DNA of 64,000 bases. Source: Hyphomicrobiales bacterium (GTDB lineage Bacteria > Pseudomonadota > Alphaproteobacteria > Rhizobiales > Rhizobiaceae). The position numbers were made by a program, and so were the translations under genes. Positions 17,899 to 26,584 of this stretch are shown here, one piece after another (the first letter of the stretch is position 1; the number at the start of each line of letters is the position of its first letter). The notes under the pieces are model-generated. The model did not search any database, was not told where the DNA came from, and worked only from the letters and a program-made list of their open reading frames with translations. The stretch lies in the NCBI GenBank assembly GCA_900471525.1, contig UCEZ01000031.1, forward strand, positions 164,259 to 228,258, written 5' to 3'.

Positions 17899-18734
17899 CG
17901 CAAGCGGCCCTCCTCCAGCCCCCCACACCGGCCCGGCTGATCGACGAAGACCGTGTTCGCTGGCTGATCGAATCCGTCCGGGGCAATCGTTTTCTGCCGC
18001 AACCGGAGACCACCAACGTCTTTGTGGGAGATGGAGATTTCCGCGCGATAGGAGCCGAGTTCCTCGGTTACTTCCTCCGCATCGGCGGCCTGCGTGAAGA
18101 CAGCCGCGTGCTCGACATCGGCTGCGGCATCGGCCGGATGGCCGTGCCGCTCACCCAGTATCTCGATCCGCAAACGAGCCGCTACGATGGCATCGATCCG
18201 GTCGAGGACGGCATTGGTTGGTGCCAGCGCACGATCACACCTGCCTATCCCAATTTCGCCTTCCAGCGACTGGATATCGCACACGAGCTCTACAATCCGA
18301 ACGGCAAGATCAGCGGGAAGGCCTTGGCGCTGCCCTTTCCGGACCATCATTTCGACTTCGTCATCATGACGTCCGTGGTCACCCATCTGCCGCCCGCGGA
18401 GGTCCTTGTCTACCTCGCCGAGGTCCGCAGGGTCCTGTCCCCCGGCGGCCGCCTGTTCATGACCGCCTTCGTAGTCGACCGGATCGCGGCGGCCAACGAA
18501 TACGGGCGGCGCGACCCACGTCTTGCTTTCCAACGTTATGGCGAAAGCCCATGCTGGTTCGTCCCCAACCAGCCACGCCTTGCCGCAATCGGCTTTGAGG
18601 ACGGCTTTCTGGACAAGGCGCTCGAACGCGCCGGCCTCTCCGTCGCCCTGAAATCGCTCGGCCATTGGCGCGGCACCAGCGCCGGCCACCATCAGGACTT
18701 CATCGTGGCGAAGCGCCGGGGAAATGGTCGATGA
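17895..18734 (+). CDS. wgeC: class I SAM-dependent methyltransferase
   Basis: A 279-residue protein. Motif I is VLDIGCGIGRMAVPL (about residues 69-83), followed by YDGIDPVEDGI, a catalytic-loop-like FDFVIMTSVVTHLPP, and LSPGGRLFMTAFV. These mark a class I methyltransferase, possibly acting on a sugar hydroxyl or a terminal residue. It overlaps both neighbours by 4 bases, so it is tightly coupled within the wge operon (expE3 position). The substrate is unknown; methylation of galactoglucan is not something I can confirm. Confidence 0.85.
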   Translation: MTQAALLQPPTPARLIDEDRVRWLIESVRGNRFLPQPETTNVFVGDGDFRAIGAEFLGYFLRIGGLREDSRVLDIGCGIGRMAVPLTQYLDPQTSRYDGIDPVEDGIGWCQRTITPAYPNFAFQRLDIAHELYNPNGKISGKALALPFPDHHFDFVIMTSVVTHLPPAEVLVYLAEVRRVLSPGGRLFMTAFVVDRIAAANEYGRRDPRLAFQRYGESPCWFVPNQPRLAAIGFEDGFLDKALERAGLSVALKSLGHWRGTSAGHHQDFIVAKRRGNGR

Positions 18735-19981
18735 GCAAGCGCATTCTGGTGGCCGCCCACAACCATCCGTCCCTTCATCCTGGCGGGACCGAGATATTCG
18801 CTCACGACCTGTTTCGCGCCTACCAGCGCGAGGGGCACGAGGCCTTGTTTCTCGGCGCCACCAACCAGATCCACCGCGAGGCGAGGCCCGGCACGAGCTT
18901 TCAGAGCATCGGCCCGGCGGGAGACGAAATCCTGCTGTGGTCCGGCCACTTCGACCGCTTCTTCATGAGCCAGATCGACCTCTACGGCATCGTCCCGGAT
19001 ATAACGGAGCTGCTGCGCGATTTCCGGCCGGATGTGGTCCATCTCCACCACCTGCTGTTGCTCGGCGCCGAATTCCCACACATCGTCCGCCGCACCCTGC
19101 CCGACTGCCAGATCGTCATGACCCTGCATGACTACTACCCCATCTGCCATCACGACGGCCTGATGGTGCGCACCGGCAGCAAGGAACTGTGCCACCAGTC
19201 CAGCCCGGACCGTTGCCATAGCTGCTTCAAGGATATTCCGCTCGATCGCTTCACCTTGCGCGAAATCCACCTGAAAGCGCTCTTGAGCACGGTCGACCAC
19301 TTCGTCTCGCCGAGCGCCTTTTTACGGGAACGCTTCGTGCGGTGGGGACTGGACGCAGACAAGATCAGCGTCATTCCCAATGGCATCCCCACCCGCAATG
19401 CCGGCGTCCGGAGAAAACTGCTCGCTGGCGGCAGGCCGGTCTTCGGATATTTCGGAAATCTCAACCCCTGGAAGGGGGTAACTGTGCTGCTCGAGGCCGC
19501 ACGTCAGCTTCTGGCCGATGGTCTCGATTTCGAGCTTCGCGTCCATGGCGGCGCGCCCTTCCAGAGTGAGACGTTCGTCGACGAGATCGATCGGCGCTTT
19601 GCCGAAACGTCGGCGTCGGTGCAGTCCCGGGGCCCCTACCGACGCGAGGATATCGCCGATCTAGTGGCCGCGGTCGATTGCACCATCGTTCCGTCCGTCT
19701 GGTGGGAGAATGCACCGCTAGTCATTCAGGAAGCCCAGGCTCAGGGCCGCCCGGTCATCACCAGCAATATCGGCGGGATGGCCGAAATGGTCGAGCACGG
19801 CGTCAACGGCCTGACCGTCCCGCCCAACGATGCCCGAGCACTCGCCGCAGCGATGCGCAACATATTGGAAGAGCCGAACCTGCTGCGCCGGTTCTCCGAA
19901 AACGCCCGCAAGCCCGACGACATCGACACGACCGCCCGCCGCTACCTCAAGCGGATCGAAGCGACGCAGGTTCAGGCATAG
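18731..19981 (+). CDS. wgeD: GT4-family glycosyltransferase
   Basis: The ATG at 18731 overlaps the wgeC stop (ATGA) and gives 416 residues; a longer in-frame reading from 18665 lies inside wgeC and is rejected. The GT-B fold starts KRILVAAHNHPSLHPGGTE and carries HLHHLLLLGAEFP and a Cys-rich insert (CHHDG..CHQSSPDRCHSCF). The donor domain has PVFGYFGNLNPWKGV and WWENAPLVIQEAQAQGRPVI, the E-x7-E region. The Cys-rich insert is shared with WgeG and may bind a metal. Corresponds to ExpE4. Confidence 0.88.
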   Translation: MSKRILVAAHNHPSLHPGGTEIFAHDLFRAYQREGHEALFLGATNQIHREARPGTSFQSIGPAGDEILLWSGHFDRFFMSQIDLYGIVPDITELLRDFRPDVVHLHHLLLLGAEFPHIVRRTLPDCQIVMTLHDYYPICHHDGLMVRTGSKELCHQSSPDRCHSCFKDIPLDRFTLREIHLKALLSTVDHFVSPSAFLRERFVRWGLDADKISVIPNGIPTRNAGVRRKLLAGGRPVFGYFGNLNPWKGVTVLLEAARQLLADGLDFELRVHGGAPFQSETFVDEIDRRFAETSASVQSRGPYRREDIADLVAAVDCTIVPSVWWENAPLVIQEAQAQGRPVITSNIGGMAEMVEHGVNGLTVPPNDARALAAAMRNILEEPNLLRRFSENARKPDDIDTTARRYLKRIEATQVQA

Positions 19982-19989
19982 GAGAACCC

Positions 19990-20721
19990 ATGGCCAATCC
20001 CGCTGAACGACCGGATGCAGCATCCGAACAGGACAACGCCAAGCCGATGAACGGCCGTGTGGATGCCATCGACATGGGCAGGATCTTCGGCTGGGCATTC
20101 GACCCGATGGCGCCGGATCAACGGCTGGTCATCCGCGTCCTGCTCGATGGCAAAGTGATTGCGGAGGCCGTTGCCGATCGCAACCGCCCCGACCTCAGGC
20201 GCAACGGCATTGGCGACGGCAAACACGCCTTTGAAATCGCATTGCCCGAGCCCATCCACACGCGGACGAAGGATATCGTCGTCATGGCGCGAAACGGCAG
20301 CGGTTCCGAGCAGGCCTTGCGCGTGCCCCAGCCGGACGAGCAGGCGGCCGAAGCCCTTATCGCCGCGCCGCTGGCGAAAGTGCTCGACAAGCTCGACGTG
20401 CTGATGGCGGCACAGCGGCAGTTGCAGGTCTCCCAGCGCTCCTTGCAGCGCCCATCGGAAATCGATCCCGACAAGACGGAGGCCGCCAGCCTGACCGATG
20501 TCGGCCACGCCGTCGAAAGCCTCCGGGTGGATATCGGCCAGCGGCTGAATGATCTCGATGTCCACCTGATGCGGATGGATGGGGTTGTGGCGGGCATGGA
20601 GAAGAATCTGAATACGTTGCGCAAACGTGCGAACGGCGAGTTGAAGCCCCTGCTGCTGCTGCTCTTCGTTCTCGTGGGATTTGTCGCGGGCGCCAGCCTT
20701 GCGCTGATTACCAGAGTCTGA
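19990..20721 (+). CDS. wgeE: membrane-anchored accessory protein of the wge operon
   Basis: 243 residues from the ATG at 19990, preceded by AGGAG; earlier in-frame codons overlap wgeD. Residues 15-85 form a module with GRIFGWAFDP, VRVLLDG-like strands and ADRNRPDLRRNGIGDG. I recognise this from proteins fused to bacterial glycosyltransferases, and a related GW(L/F)xxP element appears in WgeB and WgeF. A central helical part (coiled-coil likely, residues 115-215) leads to a C-terminal membrane span (LLLLLFVLVGFVAGASLAL). Its role may be to hold transferases at the membrane. The name is by order only. Confidence 0.65.
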   Translation: MANPAERPDAASEQDNAKPMNGRVDAIDMGRIFGWAFDPMAPDQRLVIRVLLDGKVIAEAVADRNRPDLRRNGIGDGKHAFEIALPEPIHTRTKDIVVMARNGSGSEQALRVPQPDEQAAEALIAAPLAKVLDKLDVLMAAQRQLQVSQRSLQRPSEIDPDKTEAASLTDVGHAVESLRVDIGQRLNDLDVHLMRMDGVVAGMEKNLNTLRKRANGELKPLLLLLFVLVGFVAGASLALITRV

Positions 20722-20738
20722 TCCAGGGAGGGTAAGGC

Positions 20739-22976
20739 GTGTTGGTTACAGAACAATCCACGGCGGTTGCGAGCCCCATGGCAGGCAAGCATGCGGCGAG
20801 CAGAGCGCTGCGCCCCGGAAGGGTCATCGTCTCCCGCGTCGACGAGACAACCTTGCTGATCATCGGCCTCGGTCGTGTCCCGGCCGGCAACGTGGCCGTT
20901 ATGATCGACGATGATCAGGCAGACACGCGGAGCGCCTTTGTCTCGGAATGGCGATTGGTTGCGCCCCCGCCGCGGGTTAAGCACGGCTTCGCGGCGCTCC
21001 TACCGACAGGGGCCACGGACCGGGGCATAACCACGATACGGTTCGGTGAGGATGAAACGGGCGCGCACTTCATCTTCGCACCCCGGCTTGCCTCGGCGGA
21101 GGAAGCAGCCGCGCTTGTGCTCGAATCTGCGGGAACTCAATCAGCCGCCGTCATCGACGGGCTCGTCGACATTCTGATGGCCGGCAATCTCAGCCGCCGC
21201 AGACTTCTGACCATCACCGCGCTTTTGCAGGCAACCCACCCCAGCGATGGCTTCGTCGAGTTGATCGGCGAAAGCCATGACGGCGTGACGTTCCTGCAAG
21301 GCTGGAACCGTGGCATGACGCCCGGCCCTTGCCGGATATGCGCGGTCGGAAGCGCGACACCGGTGGTCGCGGAGTGCGGTATCGCCGTCTTCCCCCGCCC
21401 CGACGCTCCCGATGGCGCCTCCGGTTTTGTCGGCCTTCTCGATGCCAATCAGGCGGCGCGCGCTCTCGACATCGAAGGTCTGGTCTTTCGGGGACGTGCC
21501 GGTTGGCGGCACATTGCGGTCCACCCCAAAAAACGCATCGCCGGCCCGTTGGAAACGCCCGAACATATCCGGTCGATCCTGCTGCGGACCCATGGCGCGC
21601 CGGACGTGCTCCTGTCCCTGCGAGCCGCCGCCAACAGCTTCGAGGGCAAGGAAACCATCTCCAGCCTGCCCTATCCCGTTCGGATGGGAATAGACAACAT
21701 ATTCGCGGCCGATGGAGGAAATCTCCTCGTCTCCGGCTGGCTTTATGACCCCGACGGCCATGTCGCAACGGTGAGGCTGCGCCGATACAATGCCGCGGCT
21801 CGCCTCGACGAATGCTGGAGGCGCTTTGATCGCCCCGATGTCACGGACAGTTTCAACGAGCAGCAGCCCTTCGCGCCGAGCCTTCGGGGCGAACAGCATA
21901 CGCATGGCTTCATCGCCCAGGCCCAATTGCCGAGTGAAGAATCCGGTGCGCCTCTCTACTTCGAACTGACGCTGCGCGATTCGCGCCGGGCGTTTTTGCC
22001 GGTGAAACCAACGCGGGTTTCGGCGCGCTTGGCGGCATTGCGCCAGATCGGCTCCATCGATCCCGCGAACTGTGCGCTACCGGCGATCGTCGATACACAA
22101 ATTGTGCCGTTCCTCAGACGCTCCGGAAGATCGGCGCCGGTCATCGACACCGTCCTCGATACTGGCCTCTTCGATGAGGAAAGCAGCCCCCCGATCGTCA
22201 TCGGCACCGGAGAGAGCGAGGAGGACATTGCCCCGCTCATGGCCTTGCTCGCGCTCGATCCGGAAACCCGGCGCGCACCGATCGTCATCGCCATGCCTGC
22301 GGAGCGCTTTCGCAGGCAGGCCACTCGCCTCGGCGAACGCGCGCGGTTCTATCGCCTTTCGGTCAGGCTGGTATCGGCGAAGGGAGCAGCCGACTTCTAC
22401 GACTTGCTTGAAGCCGGCACGCAAGCACTCACCTGCGAAACAGTCGTCTCGCTCTCCGCCTCGCTGATCCCGCACGGGAAAGGCTGGTACGGCAAACTCG
22501 TGGCCACGGCCGCGACCCTGAAAGGAAGCGTCATCTCGCCCGTTCTGGCGTACGAAGACCATTCCATTCGCTGGGCGGGAAGCTGGATCGATGACGACAA
22601 CGGCGACCAACCCGTCGTAGGCCGCTATGCCGGATATCCGCTCAAAGCGGTTACCGACATGAAGCTGACCCGTATCGCGGCGGCCTCGCTCGAGTGCTGC
22701 ATCATGCCCCGCGACGCTCTCACATGCGCGGGTGGCTTTTCCGGCGGCTATCTGGGCGCGCAGGAAAAAGGTCTGGATCTCGGCCTCCGTCTCAACCGGT
22801 CCGGCATCGACTCCTATTTGCTGCCATCAGTGCAAATGTGGGGCTGCGACGACGCACGCGACGGGAATCGTCCGGCAATCGCCGCTCTGGTGGAAGAGAT
22901 CGATCGAAAGATCTTCAAAAGTCAATGGTCGCCGGTCCTCGCCGTTGAAAAGCGTCTGGAAAAGAGGTCCGCATGA
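20739..22976 (+). CDS. wgeF: GT2-like protein with degenerate catalytic motifs
   Basis: 745 residues from a GTG with GGGAGGG upstream. Its length and architecture parallel WgeB. A central LLVSGWLYDPDG element is at about residue 330, followed by a C-terminal GT2-like half. Where WgeB has VMLNSDVVPCAPGWL, WgeF has VVSLSASLIPHGKGWY. Where WgeB has GDYEDSDLCLKIRR, WgeF has GAQEKGLDLGLRLNR. The metal-binding Asp and one acidic acceptor-site residue are thus missing, so it may be non-catalytic or use another mechanism. It overlaps wgeG (ATGA). The wgeF name is by order. Confidence 0.7.
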   Translation: MLVTEQSTAVASPMAGKHAASRALRPGRVIVSRVDETTLLIIGLGRVPAGNVAVMIDDDQADTRSAFVSEWRLVAPPPRVKHGFAALLPTGATDRGITTIRFGEDETGAHFIFAPRLASAEEAAALVLESAGTQSAAVIDGLVDILMAGNLSRRRLLTITALLQATHPSDGFVELIGESHDGVTFLQGWNRGMTPGPCRICAVGSATPVVAECGIAVFPRPDAPDGASGFVGLLDANQAARALDIEGLVFRGRAGWRHIAVHPKKRIAGPLETPEHIRSILLRTHGAPDVLLSLRAAANSFEGKETISSLPYPVRMGIDNIFAADGGNLLVSGWLYDPDGHVATVRLRRYNAAARLDECWRRFDRPDVTDSFNEQQPFAPSLRGEQHTHGFIAQAQLPSEESGAPLYFELTLRDSRRAFLPVKPTRVSARLAALRQIGSIDPANCALPAIVDTQIVPFLRRSGRSAPVIDTVLDTGLFDEESSPPIVIGTGESEEDIAPLMALLALDPETRRAPIVIAMPAERFRRQATRLGERARFYRLSVRLVSAKGAADFYDLLEAGTQALTCETVVSLSASLIPHGKGWYGKLVATAATLKGSVISPVLAYEDHSIRWAGSWIDDDNGDQPVVGRYAGYPLKAVTDMKLTRIAAASLECCIMPRDALTCAGGFSGGYLGAQEKGLDLGLRLNRSGIDSYLLPSVQMWGCDDARDGNRPAIAALVEEIDRKIFKSQWSPVLAVEKRLEKRSA

Positions 22977-24292
22977 ACGAGAAGCTTCGTGTCCTTGTCG
23001 TCTCGCACGCGCATCCGTCAATCTCGCTCGGCGGAGCGGAAATCGCATCGCATAACCTGCATCGCGGCCTGAAGGCGTTGCCGAACGTGGAGTCGGTTTA
23101 CCTGGCCCGTGTCGGTCATCCAGTACCGCGGCATGCCGCGTCCGCTCTGATGAGCCTTCGCCTTGCCGAGGATGAGTTGCTGTTTCACGCTGACGACTAC
23201 GACCACTTCTTTTTGTCGAACGGCGATACACAGGCGATCAGCCGGGACCTGTTGCGTTTCGCGCGCGATCTCAGACCCCATGTCGTGCATTTCCACCATG
23301 TTCTCGGCATCGGCCTTGAGGCGCTCTACGCGCTGAGAGAAGCATTTCCGCACGCGGCCATCCTCGTCACGTTCCATGAATACCTGTCGATCTGCCACAA
23401 TCACGGGCAGATGGTGAAACGACCTTCCGGCCAGCTCTGCGAAACAGCATCCCCCGTCGCCTGCCACGGCTGCTTTCCCGACATCCCCGTCTCACGCTTC
23501 CTGAAGCGGGAGCAGTTTACCCGCGGAATGCTGGGCCTCGCCGACGCTTTCGTCTCCCCGAGCCGGTTCCTGGCGGGGCGTTACGCCGCATGGGGCATCG
23601 AAAAGGACAAGCTCTGCGTGATCGAAAACGGGATCGCCGTGGAAGCGGCTGCACCGCCGCGCGCGTTGCAAGGTCCCAAACCTCGTCGCAACCGCTTTGC
23701 CTATTTCGGCCAGATGACGCCGTTCAAGGGGGTCGACGTCCTGATCGACGCCATATCGCGCATCCCGAAGGAAATATGGGGCGAATACTCCAGCCTGATG
23801 ATCTTCGGCGGCAACCTCGAGCGGCAGCCGATCGAATTCCAGGAACGGATGAAGAAACTCATCGCGGACGCCGGCCATCGCGTCCGATTCTACGGCGCTT
23901 ACCAGAATGCGGACATGCCACGCCTGATGCGTTCGGTCGACTGGGTGGTTCTTCCGTCCGTCTGGTGGGAAAACTCGCCCATTGTGATCCAGGAGGCCCT
24001 GCTCCATCGCAGGCCGATGATCTGCTCCGACATCGGCGGGATGGCCGAGAAGGTGCGTGACGGAAAGGACGGCCTGCACTTCCGCGCAGGCAGCAGCCAG
24101 GATCTCGCGGACCGCATCGTCGAGGTATTGGGTGATACCCAAACCTGGGATCGGCTACGTGCTTCCATGCGACAACCCGCCGACCACCTCGGCTGCGCGC
24201 GCGAACACGTCAAACTCTACCGCGCGCTGCTACGCAGGAAACTCGATGCCGCGACGACCGAAAGCCCCGCGCTTCTCGCACATGCGCTTTAA
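22973..24292 (+). CDS. wgeG: GT4-family glycosyltransferase
   Basis: 439 residues, starting in the wgeF stop (ATGA). It is a paralogue of WgeD: KLRVLVVSHAHPSISLGGAE at the start, HFHHVLGIGLEALY, and the same Cys/His-rich insert (CHNHG..CETASPVACHGCF). The donor domain has RFAYFGQMTPFKGVDVL, then SVWWENSPIVIQEALLHRRP. It corresponds to ExpE7 by position. It likely adds a hexose to the galactoglucan unit. The pair WgeD/WgeG probably arose by duplication within the cluster. Confidence 0.88.
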   Translation: MNEKLRVLVVSHAHPSISLGGAEIASHNLHRGLKALPNVESVYLARVGHPVPRHAASALMSLRLAEDELLFHADDYDHFFLSNGDTQAISRDLLRFARDLRPHVVHFHHVLGIGLEALYALREAFPHAAILVTFHEYLSICHNHGQMVKRPSGQLCETASPVACHGCFPDIPVSRFLKREQFTRGMLGLADAFVSPSRFLAGRYAAWGIEKDKLCVIENGIAVEAAAPPRALQGPKPRRNRFAYFGQMTPFKGVDVLIDAISRIPKEIWGEYSSLMIFGGNLERQPIEFQERMKKLIADAGHRVRFYGAYQNADMPRLMRSVDWVVLPSVWWENSPIVIQEALLHRRPMICSDIGGMAEKVRDGKDGLHFRAGSSQDLADRIVEVLGDTQTWDRLRASMRQPADHLGCAREHVKLYRALLRRKLDAATTESPALLAHAL

Positions 24293-24347
24293 CAACAATC
24301 ATCTTGAGAACCCCCTCGCAAGATCGCTTCAATTGGAGGCTCCCCAC

Positions 24348-25235
24348 ATGCACACGAAAGTCCGCAAGGCCATCATCCCCGCCGCCGGGTTTGGAACGAG
24401 GATGCTGCCGGCAACCAAGAGCGTTCCCAAGGAATTGCTGCCCATCGTCGATCGTCCGATCCTCGACTATATCGTCGCAGAGGCTTTCGCATCCGGGATT
24501 GAGCATGTCGTCATCGTCACCGGGCGCATGAAGGGTGCAATCGAAGACTATTTCGACCACGCCTTCGAAATCGACGTCTGCTTGCGCAACGCTGGTAAGC
24601 ATGGCTTGGCCGACCGGATGGCGCAGCACACGCCGGGTACCGGAAGCATTTCCTTCGTGCGCCAGCAACAGGCGCGCGGCCTGGGGCACGCAGTGTGGAC
24701 GGCGCGTCAGATCATCGGAGACGAACCCTTTGCCGTCCTCCTCCCCGACATGCTGATGGTCGACGACGAGCCGTGCCTCAAGTCGATGATGGACCTTTAT
24801 GACCGTCACGGCGGCAACATCGTCGCCGTCGAAAGATGCGCGCCCGAGGAAGCCCACAAATTCGGCATAGTATCCCTGAAGCCAACGGGTGACGGTCCCA
24901 TTGTGACGGGCCTCGTGGAAAAGCCGGCGCCGGGCACGGCACCGAGCAACCTGTTCATTTCCGGACGTTACATCCTTCAGCCCGAGATTTTCGAACTGTT
25001 GGAGAACCAGTCTCCTGGCGCCGGCGGCGAGGTTCAGCTTACCGACGCCATGATCGCTCTGATGGGCGGGCAGATGATCAGGCCGTTCGAGTTCCGCGGC
25101 CGCACCTTCGATTGCGGCTCGCCTGCCGGCTTCGTGAGTGCGAACCTGCACATGGCACTTGCCCGTGCCGACCTCGGCGCTCACCTCCACATGGAAATCG
25201 AATCCCTCACCGCTTCACGAAGCGCAGTCGCCTGA
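24348..25235 (+). CDS. galU: UTP-glucose-1-phosphate uridylyltransferase
   Basis: The ATG at 24348 with TTGGAGG upstream gives 295 residues, normal for GalU/ExoN; the longer in-frame reading lies within wgeG. It has AAGFGTRMLPATKSVPKELL at residues 12-31, VIVTGRMKGAIEDYFDH, FAVLLPDMLMVDD, VEKPAPGTAPSNLFISGRYI and EVQLTDAM. It makes UDP-glucose, and through an epimerase UDP-galactose, the two donors needed for a glucose-galactose polymer. It lies 55 bases after wgeG, at the end of the wge operon and before a strong hairpin. Confidence 0.93.
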   Translation: MHTKVRKAIIPAAGFGTRMLPATKSVPKELLPIVDRPILDYIVAEAFASGIEHVVIVTGRMKGAIEDYFDHAFEIDVCLRNAGKHGLADRMAQHTPGTGSISFVRQQQARGLGHAVWTARQIIGDEPFAVLLPDMLMVDDEPCLKSMMDLYDRHGGNIVAVERCAPEEAHKFGIVSLKPTGDGPIVTGLVEKPAPGTAPSNLFISGRYILQPEIFELLENQSPGAGGEVQLTDAMIALMGGQMIRPFEFRGRTFDCGSPAGFVSANLHMALARADLGAHLHMEIESLTASRSAVA

Positions 25236-25246
25236 ACAATGCATCC

Positions 25247-25284
25247 GAAGCAGATCGCGTGAGAATGATCACGGGATCTGCTTC
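25247..25284 (+). terminator. long perfect hairpin after galU
   Basis: GAAGCAGATC (25247-25256) pairs perfectly with GATCTGCTTC (25275-25284). After one G-G mismatch the inner CGTGA pairs with TCACG. It begins 11 bases after the galU stop and lacks a T-run, so it may protect the 3' end or be a dispersed intergenic palindrome. It has the same 10 bp + mismatch + 5 bp form as the 10661-10700 hairpin. Confidence 0.6.
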
Positions 25285-25438
25285 AACCTTCGCATCTGTT
25301 CGCTTGGCTTTCCCTCAAAAGCAATACCCTTTTCGGAAGACCTGCATTGGCCAGGAACCCAGCCCGCATGGTAGACCTGAGATGGGCCATCACTCATCAG
25401 GACGGCCGTTTTCCCGCGCAGGCGCGGCACTATTCAAA

Positions 25439-26395
25439 TCACGAACGCGCAGCGCCATCCGCCTTGACGCTCCACGCGATACGGCCGTCCAGTTCCGTAA
25501 GCCTGCGGACGAAGCCAGGATTTTCCGGCTGACACGCCATAGCGTCAACAAGCAAGGTCCGCGCCGCCGCGAGCTCACCGTCGCGAATGTGGCGATTGGC
25601 CCGATGGTAGAGGAAATTTGCTCGCTCGACCGGAGAGAAGGCCGAGCCGAAACGCGCATGAAATCGGTCGGCCCAGCCTCGATGGCGAGCAATCGCCGTG
25701 ACAGCGATCTGATAGGGTCGCATTGGCGCCATGACCCGGGCCGCGCGGGCCAGAGCGCGCAGAGCCGGAAGATCATCTTCACGGCAGGCCTCGATCAGCG
25801 ATAGCGCGCGCGCCGTCCCGGTGAACGCCCGAACGGTGCCATGCCCGGTCATGTGGACCGGCACGAGATGCGTCCTCTCCTGCAGCGTCGCGATCCGAAC
25901 CGCGTGCTGGTGATCGACGGCATGGAATGGATCGAAGAAGAGATAGGCCCGGCCAGCTGCATGATCAGGCGCGATCCCCATACCGGCGTGGAGGTCGGGG
26001 GAAAAATGGCGTGCAAACCTGCCGTCGAAAGGAGCGGCCTTCGGATCGATCGAGACTTGCGGGCAAAAGGCGATGGCAACGGTGGCGTTGAAACGCCTCC
26101 GGTAACGCAACGCCGCGTAGCCGCCCTGCGAGTGCCCGTAAAGAATCCGCTCCGGTGCTGCGTGAAGGATGGGCGCGACCGCCTCAACAGCCTTGACGAT
26201 GCTCGCCGCCGGAAACCAGTTCGGCCGCCGGCTGATAAAACCAAGCGTAGAAATGTCGGCCTTCTCGCAGAACCGCTGCCCCCAGAAACGGCTGCCGTTC
26301 GCCTTCATTTCCATCTCGTTAAAGGTAACGAGAAGATAGGGGGATGATCCAGATCGATAGATCACCTCCAGGTTATCGTCAGAAAATACGAGCAT
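25439..26395 (-). CDS. alpha/beta-hydrolase-like protein under a WggR-type site
   Basis: The ATG at 26395 gives 318 residues (MLVFSDDNLEV); a GTG at 26518 would run through the upstream palindrome and is less likely. The nucleophile elbow GHSQGGYAAL (about residue 108) marks a serine hydrolase; possible acid and base residues are FDPFHAVD and HMTGHG. The C-terminal part (from residue 215) is helical, TPR-like, ending in a Lys/Arg-rich tail. No signal peptide is seen. It is convergent with galU, with a WggR-like palindrome 33 bases upstream of its start. Acyl or ester chemistry on the exopolysaccharide (which carries acetyl groups) is a reasonable guess, unproven. Confidence 0.72.
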   Translation of the reverse strand: MLVFSDDNLEVIYRSGSSPYLLVTFNEMEMKANGSRFWGQRFCEKADISTLGFISRRPNWFPAASIVKAVEAVAPILHAAPERILYGHSQGGYAALRYRRRFNATVAIAFCPQVSIDPKAAPFDGRFARHFSPDLHAGMGIAPDHAAGRAYLFFDPFHAVDHQHAVRIATLQERTHLVPVHMTGHGTVRAFTGTARALSLIEACREDDLPALRALARAARVMAPMRPYQIAVTAIARHRGWADRFHARFGSAFSPVERANFLYHRANRHIRDGELAAARTLLVDAMACQPENPGFVRRLTELDGRIAWSVKADGAARS

Positions 26396-26427
26396 ACGTC
26401 CATCCACCAAGCAATTTCGGATAAATA

Positions 26428-26446
26428 TACTTCGAGTTTTGAAATA
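26428..26446. promoter_or_regulatory. fourth WggR-type palindrome, upstream of the alpha/beta-hydrolase gene
   Basis: TACTTCGA-GTT-TTGAAATA: six of eight arm positions pair, with the 8-3-8 layout and TACTTC core of the sites in front of wgaA, wggR/wgdA and wgeA. It sits 33 bases upstream of the hydrolase ATG in AT-rich DNA. It suggests the hydrolase belongs to the WggR regulon. Confidence 0.6.
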
Positions 26447-26584
26447 TATATTCTGCAATGAAAATATGCGGGAAATCGGATGCAAAATCAACGCTGGATT
26501 TATACTCGGCCTTAGCACCTGTTGCTGTGAATCTTTCGAGGCGATTGTTGCACGATAGATTTTTGCAATTTTGGGAATTTACGG

